Below are positions 23,788-32,602 of a stretch of DNA of 64,000 bases, piece by piece. How positions within the stretch are numbered: position 1 is the stretch's first letter; every line of letters starts with the position of its first letter. This stretch comes from Bacillus_BA songklensis (lineage in GTDB: Bacteria; Bacillota; Bacilli; Bacillales; Bacillaceae_H). The notes beneath the pieces are model-generated. The model saw nothing but the letters and a program-made list of their open reading frames with translations, did not search any database and was not told the DNA's origin. A program made the translations under genes and the position numbers. The stretch spans positions 124,001-188,000 of the forward strand of contig NZ_JBHRZT010000052.1 of the NCBI RefSeq assembly GCF_042649685.1, given 5' to 3'.

Positions 23788-24764
23788 AGAAGAATAATAA
23801 GAAAATAAACTCTTGGTCAGCAAGTGCATTTCAGTGTTCATCTTCTCTCGACACTCCAAAACAAAAAGAAACAGTTAAAACGGTTGACAGCAATAAGTGG
23901 GATCAGGAAGGGCTGCAGGAACTGCTGAATCTCAAACACCACACATTGTTTCATGAAAAAAGCGACTATCAGGATATCCATCTTATCGAAGCCACAGATG
24001 TAAGATTGTATTTAAATCATCAATTACAATTCAGCTCTTTGGACGAACGTTTTTATCATGAAGCACTCGTGCATCCCGCTTTTACTTTTACGCCCAAACA
24101 TGATCATGTTCTTATTTTAGGAGGAGGAGACGGTCTTGCTCTTCGGGAAGTATTAAAATATAAAGACGTGAAGCACGTGAATCTCGTTGATTTGGACCCT
24201 GTCGTATTGTATGCCGCCCAAAACATCCCTGCTTTAACGGAGTTGAATCATGATTCTTTTTGTGATTCCCGTGTCACTATCCATTGTAAAGACGCATTAG
24301 TTTTCTTAAAAGAAGATCAATCTCGATATGATGTTGTTATCATCGATTTTCCCGATCCAACCGACAAGTCCATCAGTTCTCTTTATACAAATGAATTATA
24401 TCTTTTTTTAAAAGACTTTCTCACTAAAGACGGGATTTTTGTTTGTCAAGCTACCTCTCCAAGAGATACTCCTGTCGTTTTTTGGAGCATTGCCAAAACA
24501 ATTGAAAGCGCTGGGTTTCATACCATTAGTTATCATACAAACATCCCCTCTTTTGGAGATTGGGGATTTCATATCGCATCCAATCGGACACTGATATGGA
24601 ATCATAATCATGTCCTAGTTCCTCATCGGACATTGCCAGCCAACCTAAAAAAGCTGGCGTCATTTCGTCATTCTATTTTGCAGCAGAAAAAGTTTGCCGT
24701 TGTTAACTTCCTCAATTCTCCCGTACTGCAGGACATTTTCGCCGAAGAAGTATCCGATGATTAA
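23784..24764 (+). CDS. Spermidine synthase-like aminopropyltransferase (SpeE2 type)
   Basis: 326-aa polyamine synthase family protein. The AdoMet-binding core is VLILGGGDGLALREVLKY (residues 109-126) and VNLVDLDP. In place of the usual DSTDP it has DFPDPTDKSISSLYTNELY, and the end has QATSPRDTPVVFWSI and NIPSFGDWGF. These segments match the SpeE2-type enzymes that are usually fused to membrane helices; here the first 60 residues are hydrophilic and no membrane part exists. Coupling to speD indicates transfer of aminopropyl from decarboxylated AdoMet; the acceptor (putrescine or another polyamine) is unknown. Confidence 0.85.
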   Translation: MKKNNKKINSWSASAFQCSSSLDTPKQKETVKTVDSNKWDQEGLQELLNLKHHTLFHEKSDYQDIHLIEATDVRLYLNHQLQFSSLDERFYHEALVHPAFTFTPKHDHVLILGGGDGLALREVLKYKDVKHVNLVDLDPVVLYAAQNIPALTELNHDSFCDSRVTIHCKDALVFLKEDQSRYDVVIIDFPDPTDKSISSLYTNELYLFLKDFLTKDGIFVCQATSPRDTPVVFWSIAKTIESAGFHTISYHTNIPSFGDWGFHIASNRTLIWNHNHVLVPHRTLPANLKKLASFRHSILQQKKFAVVNFLNSPVLQDIFAEEVSDD

Positions 24765-24772
24765 AGCAGCAT

Positions 24773-24812
24773 AAAAAGCCACCTGTCCCTCGAACAAGAC
24801 AGGCGTCTTTTT
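24773..24812. terminator. Bidirectional terminator between speE2 and pyk
   Basis: AAAAAG, CACCTGTC pairs with GACAGG, CTTTTT across a 10-nt loop, with T-runs on both sides. It serves the convergent speD-speE2 and pyruvate kinase genes. Confidence 0.8.
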
Positions 24813-24835
24813 ATGTTTTGGATTTCTCATATTTT

Positions 24836-25891
24836 TTAATGAAGCCCGCTTTTTAACAGATCCATCATATCTGATAGTGTAAACGGGGCATCATTGGCAA
24901 CATATTCAGCAAAGCTGGAAACGACTTTCAATGTATTTACACTCTCAACTGGATATTCTCCAGTGGCACTCTCTTGCGACAACATGACGGCGTTCGTTCC
25001 ATCTAGAACTGCCTGAAAGACATCGGTTACTTCTGCTCTTGTCGCAACGGAGTGATTGACCATTGATTGCAGCATCTGGGTAGCTGTAATGACATATGTA
25101 CCATGTTCCCTGCATTCATACATCATTGCTTTTTGCAGCAGCGGAACCCACTCAAAAGGCAGTTCAACTCCCAGATCGCCTCTAGCGATCATCACGCCAT
25201 CTGCCTCCTCGCGAATGGCAGAAAAATGTCGGACTCCCTCCATCGTTTCAATCTTGGCAATCAGAGATGGCCCTTCTCCTTTCTTCACTCCTAAAAATGA
25301 GCGTATTTCTTGGAGATGGGCAGATTTCCGAATGAAAGAGCATGCAATATAATCGACTTTTTCTTTCTGTAAAAACAGTAAATCCTCCTTATCTTTTTCA
25401 GTCATAGCAGGCAGACTTACAGAGGTGCCGGGAAGGTTGACCCCTTTATGGCTGCTGATGGCGCCTCCTCTTACTACTTTTGTCACCAACTTGTCCTCTT
25501 CCGCCTTTTCTACAAACAACTCCACTTGGCCGTCATTAATTAAAAGGCGGGCTCCCTCTTTTATGTCCTTTGTTATTCCTTCGTAATCGACGCTTGCCTC
25601 AGTCTCATTTCCGACTATGGGTGTCGTATGGAGAGTAAAAGTTTCATTTTCTTTTAATTGAATCTCCTTTGCTCCTATCTCTCCAAGACGAATTTTCGGT
25701 CCCTGAATATCTCCTAAGATTTTGATGTTGCTATTTAATTCATATACCGTTTGAATGACCTTTTTATGTTGATCGTGAGTACCATGTGATAAGTTTAAAC
25801 GAACGATTGTCATTCCGTGATCAATGAGTTCTTTTAGTACTTCCCTTTCCTGGCTTGCCGGCCCAATTGTACAAATTTTGTCGATCGTCAC
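24836..25891 (-). CDS. Short pyruvate kinase lacking the C-terminal domain
   Basis: 351-aa pyruvate kinase: the A barrel with inserted B domain only. The signatures are CTIGPASQ, MTIVRLNLSHGTHDQH, GPKIRLGE and the active-site block SLIAKIETMEG (lysine), ADGVMIARGDLGVELPFE, VITATQMLQSMVNHSVATRAEVTDV. It ends at about residue 345 where the C domain of normal enzymes (470-590 aa) would begin; that domain holds the allosteric site. All catalytic motifs are intact and the end has a normal stop with terminator, so this looks like a true short form, probably a second isozyme beside the main pyk. Confidence 0.88.
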   Translation of the reverse strand: MTIDKICTIGPASQEREVLKELIDHGMTIVRLNLSHGTHDQHKKVIQTVYELNSNIKILGDIQGPKIRLGEIGAKEIQLKENETFTLHTTPIVGNETEASVDYEGITKDIKEGARLLINDGQVELFVEKAEEDKLVTKVVRGGAISSHKGVNLPGTSVSLPAMTEKDKEDLLFLQKEKVDYIACSFIRKSAHLQEIRSFLGVKKGEGPSLIAKIETMEGVRHFSAIREEADGVMIARGDLGVELPFEWVPLLQKAMMYECREHGTYVITATQMLQSMVNHSVATRAEVTDVFQAVLDGTNAVMLSQESATGEYPVESVNTLKVVSSFAEYVANDAPFTLSDMMDLLKSGLH

Positions 25892-26077
25892 TTTCTATCC
25901 TCCTTCTCCATAAAACGAAAATACACAATAAAAATTACTTCGGATGAATTCAAAGCAAAATACTTTTTATTCATTGATGAGTCCGTTTCAGTGTTAGTGT
26001 TATTCTAATGGCTTGGTTTATTCAATAGGGCAGAGTTTCATTCTGCAAGAATTTGGCTCTATTTTTACAATTTCTAT

Positions 26078-26836
26078 TTGCTGGTTGTACGATTCGGTTC
26101 ATTTCAAGTTATGGCCATTTCATCGATTAAGGATTTAAAAACAGCCCGCCGCATTGGTATCGGCTGGATGGGGATTTCCATTATCGGTGCCATGTTAACA
26201 GGCTTAGTCGGTATTGCTTATTATTCTATTCACAACGAAAAGCTTGCTGATCCCGAAACTGTATTCATTGTATTTTCAAATATCTTGTTCCACCCATATA
26301 TTACAGGATTTTTATTGGCGGCTATCTTAGCAGCGATCATGAGTACGATTTCTTCACAATTGCTTGTTACATCAAGTGCTATGACAGAAGACTTTTATAA
26401 GGCATTCTTCCGTCGTAAGGCAACTGACAAAGAATTGGTATTGATTGGGTGCCTAGCCGTATTGCTAGTGGCTGTTATTGGTATTTTCCTTTCTATTACA
26501 CCAAGTGGCACCATTTTAAACCTTGTTGGTTATGCATGGGCAGGTTTTGGTTCAGCGTTTGGACCAGCAATTTTGCTAAGCTTATACTGGAAACGCATGA
26601 CGAAATGGGGGGCCCTCGCCGGTATGGTTGTAGGTGCAGTAACCGTTCTTACATGGGTCAATGTTCCGGCTTTAAAAGATCTTATGTATGAAATGATTCC
26701 AGGGTTCTTCTTAAGCTTACTTGCTGTTATTATTGTCAGCTTATTAACGAAGGAACCGTCCGAAAAAGTACAAGATACATTTGAAGAGATGGAAGAAACC
26801 ATGATTGAAGAAACCATGATTGAAGAAACCAAATAA
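26078..26836 (+). pseudogene. 5'-truncated sodium/proline symporter (PutP/OpuE type)
   Basis: From the ATG at 26112 the frame matches the C-terminal half of sodium:solute symporters (MAISSIKDLKTARRIGIGWM, ILAAIMSTISSQLLVTSSAM, WAGFGSAFGPAILLSLYWKR). Roughly 250 N-terminal residues with the first helices are missing. Residues before 26112 do not match the family, marking the breakpoint. No ribosome site or promoter is seen. The C-terminus carries a short duplication (MIEET twice). Confidence 0.85.
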
Positions 26837-26848
26837 TTGACAAAAAAA

Positions 26849-27002
26849 GGGGCTGATTCAAAAGCCTCCTGATGACGGTAATCATCGTTTTTTTCTGTGG
26901 TGGGCCGCCACCGCCATGCTTGATTTTCCTGGATTTTCAGTGACGGTCCATTGCAGGAGGTTGTCCCTAAAGTATGTTCTTTGTACTTTTGGGACAACCT
27001 CT
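26849..27002 (+). repeat. Two-hairpin intergenic repeat, copy 2
   Basis: Same orientation and layout as 2976-3126. Hairpin X at 26901-26950 (TGGGCCGCCA with TGACGGTCCA), hairpin Y at 26957-27001 (GAGGTTGTCCC with GGGACAACCTC). It follows the truncated symporter gene. Confidence 0.8.
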
Positions 27003-27121
27003 TTTCTTCATATAAAATGTGTTCAAGAATAAACCCTTTTCTCCTACATATCTTTTAGTAATCATTTGTTAAAAAATGATGTGTATTTTTCCTATTTTTG
27101 AATTAAAAGAAAGGAGAAAGA

Positions 27122-27811
27122 ATGATGAACCCATCCTTTTACCCCCACACTTATTATCCGCATTCGCCTCCATCCCTGTCCCATGCACCTAACACCATTA
27201 CCGTTCACGGACAAGGCACTGTCAAAGCGATACCCGATACGATTTCGATGACGATCGGCGTAATGACGGAAAACCTTAATGTGCAGGAAGCGTTAAAGGA
27301 AAATTCTGCAAAGTCAACTCAATTAATTCAGGCACTGAATCAAATGGGTATACGTGATGAACAAATTGAGACCGCTTCATTTACCATCAATCCAAAATAT
27401 GATTATAGCGATGGTAAAGCAACGTTGATCGGTTATGAAGTTCAACATTTGTTTACACTTACGGTGAAAGATGTCAAGCAGGCAGGAGAAGTGTACAAAA
27501 CAGCTGTCGACAGCGGAGCGAACATTGCCAGGAATCTACAGTTTCAACTTCAAAATGCAGATCTTTATTATCAGGAAGCATTAAAGCTCGCCGTCCAAAA
27601 CGCAAAAGAAAAAGCCTATACGATTGCCCGTTCTTTGAAAGCTACCTTACACGAACCCCCTGTTGAGATAATTGAGGAAACCCTCTATCCGGTTTACGAA
27701 AGTGCTGTCAGTCCAAAAGCAACCGTTCTGGCTGCCCAATCCGTTCCTCCTATCCAGCCGGGGGAACAGCGGCTGCAGGCACAACTCAAAGTTGTTTTCT
27801 CATATGGATGA
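27122..27811 (+). CDS. SIMPL domain protein (DUF541, YggE-like)
   Basis: 229-aa SIMPL-domain protein. The domain covers residues 24-228: NTITVHGQGTVKAIPDTISMTIGV, the middle ETASFTINPKYDY, and GYEVQHLFTLTVKDV. The family forms oligomeric rings and has been linked to stress resistance in E. coli; its molecular role is open. The N-terminal 23 residues are rich in Pro, Tyr and His without signal peptide, so the protein may be cytosolic or spore-related. ATG at 27122 behind AAAGGAGAAAGA. A hairpin and a small gene follow closely. Confidence 0.85.
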   Translation: MMNPSFYPHTYYPHSPPSLSHAPNTITVHGQGTVKAIPDTISMTIGVMTENLNVQEALKENSAKSTQLIQALNQMGIRDEQIETASFTINPKYDYSDGKATLIGYEVQHLFTLTVKDVKQAGEVYKTAVDSGANIARNLQFQLQNADLYYQEALKLAVQNAKEKAYTIARSLKATLHEPPVEIIEETLYPVYESAVSPKATVLAAQSVPPIQPGEQRLQAQLKVVFSYG

Positions 27812-27816
27812 TGGTT

Positions 27817-27858
27817 GCCTCCTTTTCCTTCAATTGATATAGTGAAGGAAAAGGAGGC
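27817..27858 (+). promoter_or_regulatory. Perfect 16-bp hairpin covering a ribosome site
   Basis: GCCTCCTTTTCCTTCA pairs without mismatch with TGAAGGAAAAGGAGGC around 10 nt. The 3' arm contains the AAGGAGG site (27851-27857) of the gene starting at 27865. It could mask translation start or act as a partial terminator of the SIMPL gene; there is only a TTT behind it. Confidence 0.75.
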
Positions 27859-27864
27859 TTTACG

Positions 27865-28164
27865 ATGACTTACCGGGAAACGGATTATCTTCAACTTTTA
27901 AATGCCTACCGTGAACTATGGGTAAACCGTTCATTAAAACTTAAAACCGATGAGGGGAAAAATTATCACGAAAAAGAGATTTTATATGAAGCAATAAAAA
28001 AAGATTTGCTTGATGAAATGACTCATCCTCGTGTACGCCAGCCTGCTGACAGAAAGCTTCAATTGGCCAAGAGGAGAATTGAAGAATCAAATATAGAGGA
28101 TCATATGAAAAGAGAGCTTATTTCTTTATACGATTTTATTTATGATGAAGTTAAATCCACGTAA
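27865..28164 (+). CDS. Uncharacterised helical protein, 99 aa
   Basis: A highly charged, largely helical 99-aa protein (Lys, Glu, Asp, Leu rich) without membrane segment or cysteines. ATG at 27865 lies 7 bp behind AAGGAGG, which is buried in a strong hairpin. Its stop codon lies inside the hairpin repeat at 28160-28209. I do not recognise the family. Closeness to the SIMPL gene (53 bp) suggests cotranscription. Confidence 0.7.
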   Translation: MTYRETDYLQLLNAYRELWVNRSLKLKTDEGKNYHEKEILYEAIKKDLLDEMTHPRVRQPADRKLQLAKRRIEESNIEDHMKRELISLYDFIYDEVKST

Positions 28165-28209
28165 ATAAATTAGCATGGATAAAAAACCATCCATGCTAAT
28201 TTATTTACG
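28160..28209. terminator. Y-type hairpin between convergent genes
   Basis: CGTAAATAAATTAGCATGGAT pairs perfectly with its complement around AAAAAACC, a stem of about 21 bp. The outer CGTAAAT is shared with the family B copies at 12710 and 23209. It probably ends both the upstream plus-strand gene and metC. Confidence 0.75.
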
Positions 28210-28221
28210 CATATCTTTTCT

Positions 28222-29406
28222 TTATTTCAACACTGTATTGGACAACAAGCCGCTTTCAAGAGCGTGTGCAAAGTCTTCTTGTAAATCCTCTGCTTCTTCT
28301 AAACCAACAGATAAACGCAAAAGCGAACCGGTAATGCCTATTTCTTCTCTCGCTTCTTTCGGTATACTGGCATGGGACATTGTAGCCGGATGTGTCAAAA
28401 TCGATTCTACTCCTCCAAGGCTTACACCGACAGCTGGTAAAGTAACAGTTTTTAAAAAGTGATGAGCTAACTGCTCGTCCTTTACTTTAAAGGAAATAAT
28501 GGCTCCGAATCCCGAAGCTTGCCGCTTTGACAGCTCATGGTGAGGATGTTCGGTTAACCCCGGATAATATACTTTTTCTACTAATGGGTGATTTTTCAGC
28601 CAATAAGCCAGCTTTTCTGCTGTTTGTTGCTGCTGTGCCAGCCGAACCTTTAATGTTTTAAGGCCACGGAGCAATAACCAGCTGTCCTGGGGCCCTAAAA
28701 CGGCTCCAAAGGCATTTTGCACGAATTTCACTTCTTTTGCCAATGCCTCCGATGAAGTGATGACTACTCCTGCCACTACATCGCTGTGCCCTCCAATATA
28801 CTTTGTCGCACTGTGAATGACAATATCCGCTCCTAATGCCAATGGCTGCTGCAAGTACGGTGTCATAAATGTATTATCAACAATCGTTATAAGACCATGT
28901 TTTTTTGCGGCCTCGGAAGCCTTTCGAATATCTGTGACATTTAAAAACGGATTAGACGGGCTTTCAATATACAATGCCTTTGTTTGGGATGTTACTGCTT
29001 TTTCAATTTCCTCGACCTTTGTTGTATCAACGAACACCGTTTTGATGCCAAACTTTGAGAAAAGTTGCGTTAATACGCGGTATGTTCCTCCGTAAATATC
29101 ATGAGAAACAATAATTTCATCACCGCTTTGGAATAGACAAAGCACAGAGGAAATAGCAGCCATTCCGGTAGAGAAGGCAAACCCGGCGTTTCCTCCTTCC
29201 AACTGTGCCACTGTTTGTTCAAGTGCTTCCCTGGTTGGGTTTCCGGAACGAGAATAATCGTAACGGTTGGTTTCTTCTACATCTTGATGAAAGGTAGACA
29301 CTTGATAAATCGGAACTGAAACCGCTCCGTAATGTTCGCCGATATCTGTTTTAGCATGGATCAGCTTTGTACCAAATTGGAGACTGCGTTCATTTTCGGT
29401 AAGCAT
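28222..29406 (-). CDS. metC: Cystathionine beta-lyase
   Basis: 394-aa PLP enzyme of the Cys/Met metabolism family that cleaves cystathionine to homocysteine. Visible: YDYSRSGNPTREALEQTVAQ (residues 48-67), GGNAGFAFSTGMAAI, the PLP-lysine segment IVIHSATKYIGGHSDVVAG and GGVESILTHPATMSH. Its start overlaps the metI stop by 17 bp, giving a metI-metC operon under one SAM riboswitch as in B. subtilis. The paralog in front serves the preceding step. Confidence 0.9.
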   Translation of the reverse strand: MLTENERSLQFGTKLIHAKTDIGEHYGAVSVPIYQVSTFHQDVEETNRYDYSRSGNPTREALEQTVAQLEGGNAGFAFSTGMAAISSVLCLFQSGDEIIVSHDIYGGTYRVLTQLFSKFGIKTVFVDTTKVEEIEKAVTSQTKALYIESPSNPFLNVTDIRKASEAAKKHGLITIVDNTFMTPYLQQPLALGADIVIHSATKYIGGHSDVVAGVVITSSEALAKEVKFVQNAFGAVLGPQDSWLLLRGLKTLKVRLAQQQQTAEKLAYWLKNHPLVEKVYYPGLTEHPHHELSKRQASGFGAIISFKVKDEQLAHHFLKTVTLPAVGVSLGGVESILTHPATMSHASIPKEAREEIGITGSLLRLSVGLEEAEDLQEDFAHALESGLLSNTVLK

Positions 29407-30535
29407 CGAATACCTCCTTTAAATCTTGAATGATATCATCTGCATGTTCAATTCCAACGGAAAAACGCAGCAAGCGATTTGTTACCCCAATGGCATTGCG
29501 AATCTCTTCCGGAATATCCGCATGTGTTTGTCTTGCCGGGAACGTAATTAAACTCTCTACTCCCCCTAAACTTTCTGCAAACGTGATTAGTTTCAAATTC
29601 TCCAATAAATATGGAACAAGATTTTCATCCCGAACGGAAAAGGAGAGCATGCCGCCAAATCCGCTTGATTGCTTTTTCATAATTTCATAACCCGGATGCG
29701 TTTCCAGTCCTGGGTAATATACGTGTTCCACATCAGGCTGTTCCACTAGCCAATGGGCAATTTTCAAGGCATTTTCCTGGTGTTTTTCCATTCGAAGGCC
29801 CAGGGTCTTCACTCCCCGCAGCAACAACCAGCTATCCTGCGGTCCTAAAATGGCTCCGATTGCATTTTGATAAAATTTGACTTTCTCTCCTAGCTCGCTA
29901 CATCGAGTGACAACCAAACCTGCAATCACATCATTATGCCCTCCAATATATTTGCTGGCGCTATGTACCACAATATCTGCTCCCAGCTCGATTGGCCGCT
30001 GACAATAAGGAGACAAAAACGTGTTATCCACAATGGTAAGTAATTGATGCTGTTGAGAAATTTCCACCATCGCCGCTATGTCTGTCACTTGCATTAACGG
30101 ATTTGTCGGCGTTTCAATGAAGATTGCCTTTGTATTTGATTGAACTCCTTCCTTCACTGCATCAATGTTCGCTGTATTTACATAACTGACACTTACACCT
30201 ATGTCTTGTAAAATATCGCTTAACAGTCGATAGGTTCCTCCATATAAATCTTCTGACACTATTAAATGATCGCCATTTTTAAATAAATTGAAAACAGCTG
30301 CAATGGCTGCCATTCCTGAAGAAAAAGCAAACCCTGCCGCTCCGCTTTCCAGTACCGCAATAGCATCTTCAAGAGCCGTTCTTGTCGGGTTGGCTGTTCG
30401 TGAATAGTCATACCCGGTGCTCTCTCCTAAACGCGGATGCTGGAAAGTTGATGATTGATAGATCGGGGTGGTAATGGATCCGGTTGAAGGATCTTTCCCT
30501 ACCCCGGATCGAACTAACAATGTCTCAATATGCAT
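29390..30535 (-). CDS. metI: Cystathionine gamma-synthase / O-acetylhomoserine thiolyase
   Basis: 381-aa PLP enzyme that joins an activated homoserine with cysteine or sulfide. Motifs: GSITTPIYQSSTFQHP, YDYSRTANPTRTALEDAIAV, GAAGFAFSSGMAAI, VVHSASKYIGGHNDVIAGL (PLP lysine) and GGVESLITFPARQTH. The frame is open to 30676, but the ATG at 30535 is 8 bp behind AAGGAGAG and gives the normal family start (MHIETLLVRSG), so it is chosen. It is the first gene of metI-metC and is controlled by the SAM-I leader at 30718-30893. Confidence 0.92.
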   Translation of the reverse strand: MHIETLLVRSGVGKDPSTGSITTPIYQSSTFQHPRLGESTGYDYSRTANPTRTALEDAIAVLESGAAGFAFSSGMAAIAAVFNLFKNGDHLIVSEDLYGGTYRLLSDILQDIGVSVSYVNTANIDAVKEGVQSNTKAIFIETPTNPLMQVTDIAAMVEISQQHQLLTIVDNTFLSPYCQRPIELGADIVVHSASKYIGGHNDVIAGLVVTRCSELGEKVKFYQNAIGAILGPQDSWLLLRGVKTLGLRMEKHQENALKIAHWLVEQPDVEHVYYPGLETHPGYEIMKKQSSGFGGMLSFSVRDENLVPYLLENLKLITFAESLGGVESLITFPARQTHADIPEEIRNAIGVTNRLLRFSVGIEHADDIIQDLKEVFDAYRK

Positions 30536-30717
30536 TTCTCGTTCTCTCCTTGTCGTAAGAATTTCTCTCGCAAAAACATTTTTCATCCACCCACGAAACA
30601 GCTCTTTCTCTGCACCAAAAGTTTTGAATTTTTCGAAAAGAGATATTTTGAAGGTGATCCTCAAGTTAAAAAGCAAATGTCTTTTATTTCCAATGCGGAA
30701 TGAATCGTCAACTCATG

Positions 30718-30893
30718 AAAAAAACACCCTTCTGCAGATGGAAGAGTGTTCGTTTCGGTTATGTCACTAACGGAAACTCTCATCTGCTAGAACATCACCG
30801 TTCTACAGGAATTAGCACCGTTCAAATCAAATGATTTGATTTGATGGTTGCCGGGCGTCATAGGGCCAGTCCCTCTGCCTCTCTGGATAAGAG
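30718..30893 (-). promoter_or_regulatory. SAM-I (S-box) riboswitch of metI-metC
   Basis: The minus strand has the S-box order: CTCTTATCCAGAG, GGCAGAGGGACTGGCCC, ATGACGCCCGGCAACC, then GGTGCTAATTCCTG and CAGATGAGAG. A terminator follows (AACACCCTTCT with GGAAGAGTGTT, then a T-run) at 30718-30750. SAM binding should end transcription before metI. 180 bases of leader separate the terminator from metI. Confidence 0.96.
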
Positions 30894-31132
30894 CAATATA
30901 AATATTAAATTCATTATCGGTCATTTGCTTCTTGTTATAAACTTTAATCAAGAAACCTTTATTTGTCAATAAGAATTTTCTCAAAAATCGAAATTATGTT
31001 TTATAGTCGTTTGTATGATAGAGATGATTGCGGAATTACTATAAAATAGTAAACCCGTTTAGTACGTTTTTACCTGGAGGCTCGTATACATAAAGTATAA
31101 AAGCATAATAGAGACAATCGAGGGGGCAGCGA

Positions 31133-31147
31133 ATGAATAGCAACTAA
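31133..31147 (+). other. Four-codon upstream frame
   Basis: ATG AAT AGC AAC TAA with a GAGGGGG site in front, ending 18 bp before the permease start. It could be a tiny leader frame or chance. Confidence 0.25.
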
Positions 31148-31165
31148 AGAGGTGATAACGTAAAT

Positions 31166-32506
31166 ATGGAGCCCTCAGTTTTATTAACCATTACTGCTTT
31201 TCTTTTCACTATGTCTCTTATCTTTATCCGTCCAAAAGGCATGAATGAAGCGACAGCCGCTTTTATGGGGGCAATGATTGTTCTCATTTCCGGCACGGTT
31301 ACAATAGACAATTTAATAGAAATCGGATTGAAAGTAAGTGGAGCTGCCATCACGATTATTTCTACTATTATCATGGCTATCGTGTTGGAAAGCATTGGAT
31401 TTTTCAGATGGATGTCGGCTAAACTTTTTCTTTTTTCAAAAGGGTCAGGAATTCGTTTATTTTGGCTGACAAATTTATTATGTTTTTTCATGACACTTTT
31501 TTTTAACAATGATGGAAGTATTCTTATCACAACCCCCATCCTGCTTATATTATTAAAAAACCTTAAACTAAAACCCCATCATCAAATCCCTTACTTGTTA
31601 AGCGGTGCACTGGTCGCAACCGCTTCGAGCGCCCCAATTGGTGTCAGCAACATCGTAAATTTAATCGCGCTGAAAATTATTGATATGGACTTGTATGAGC
31701 ATACAGCCCTCATGATTGTTCCGGGAATGGCGGGTCTTTCGTTTATGTCCTACCTGTTATTTCTTTATTATCGAAAGACTCTTCCTAAAACCCTTTCGGC
31801 ATCAAAAGATTCTTATGAGAAAATAAATGACCCTTATTACCATCCATTAAAAGCCAGTAATCGTGCTCATCAAACAAAATTGATGAGAAACGTCTTGCTC
31901 TTTGTAATGGCGGTCCGGTTAAGCTTGTTTGTCGCTTCCTTTCTCCATATCTCTGTCTCATTGGTAGCCGTAACGTGTTCCTTATCTCTTCTTTTTTGGA
32001 GATGGATTTATTTAAAGGTGTCTCCGCTCGATATCTTAAAGAAGACACCTTGGCACATTTTCGTTTTTGCTGTTTGTATGTATATTGTCATTTATGGATT
32101 GAATAATATTGGCTTGACAGTTTTCCTAGTTGAGCAGCTCAATCCTTTGTTAGCCGAAGATTTATTTAGTGCCACAATGATTATGGGATGGCTGTTAACC
32201 TTTTTATCCAATTTATTCAATAATCATCCTGCCCTAATGATCGGAACAATTACGTTAACAGAAATGAACCTTGACGCACCAGTAATGAAAACAATCTACT
32301 TAGCTATGATTATCGGAAGCGATATAGGAGCTCTTCTACTCCCAATTGGCACATTAGCCACACTCATTTGGATGCACATGTTACACCAGGCAAAAGTTCA
32401 TGTAAAATGGAGTCACTATTTAAAAACGACCCTGACTATTATACCAATCACTGTTATATTTACCCTCATTGTATTATATTACTGGGTATTGCTCGTATAC
32501 ATTTAA
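31166..32506 (+). CDS. ArsB/NhaD-family membrane permease
   Basis: 446-aa integral membrane protein of the ion transporter superfamily (ArsB/NhaD type), about 11 helices. Typical stretches: LIFIRPKGMNEATAAFMGA, the pore-helix motif FFNNDGSILITTPI near residue 114, ATASSAPIGVSNIVNLIAL and a second half with FLSNLFNNHPALMIGTI. ArsB exports arsenite or antimonite; NhaD exchanges sodium and protons. The overall pattern is closest to the arsenite-pump branch (B. subtilis YdfA/ArsB), but no arsR or arsC is next to it, so the substrate is uncertain. ATG at 31166 behind GAGGTG. Confidence 0.82.
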   Translation: MEPSVLLTITAFLFTMSLIFIRPKGMNEATAAFMGAMIVLISGTVTIDNLIEIGLKVSGAAITIISTIIMAIVLESIGFFRWMSAKLFLFSKGSGIRLFWLTNLLCFFMTLFFNNDGSILITTPILLILLKNLKLKPHHQIPYLLSGALVATASSAPIGVSNIVNLIALKIIDMDLYEHTALMIVPGMAGLSFMSYLLFLYYRKTLPKTLSASKDSYEKINDPYYHPLKASNRAHQTKLMRNVLLFVMAVRLSLFVASFLHISVSLVAVTCSLSLLFWRWIYLKVSPLDILKKTPWHIFVFAVCMYIVIYGLNNIGLTVFLVEQLNPLLAEDLFSATMIMGWLLTFLSNLFNNHPALMIGTITLTEMNLDAPVMKTIYLAMIIGSDIGALLLPIGTLATLIWMHMLHQAKVHVKWSHYLKTTLTIIPITVIFTLIVLYYWVLLVYI

Positions 32507-32567
32507 TAATTGCGGCTCTTACGAACTATAGCAATAAACTGGAACCGATTTTTTCATCTGTAGCCAA

Positions 32568-32601
32568 AAAAGGTCAATGAGTGTAAACTCATCGACCTTT
32601 T
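32568..32601. terminator. Bidirectional terminator
   Basis: AAAAAGGTC, ATGAGT pairs with ACTCAT, GACCTTTT around GTAA. It ends the permease gene and the convergent coat-like gene. Confidence 0.85.
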
Positions 32602-32602
32602 A

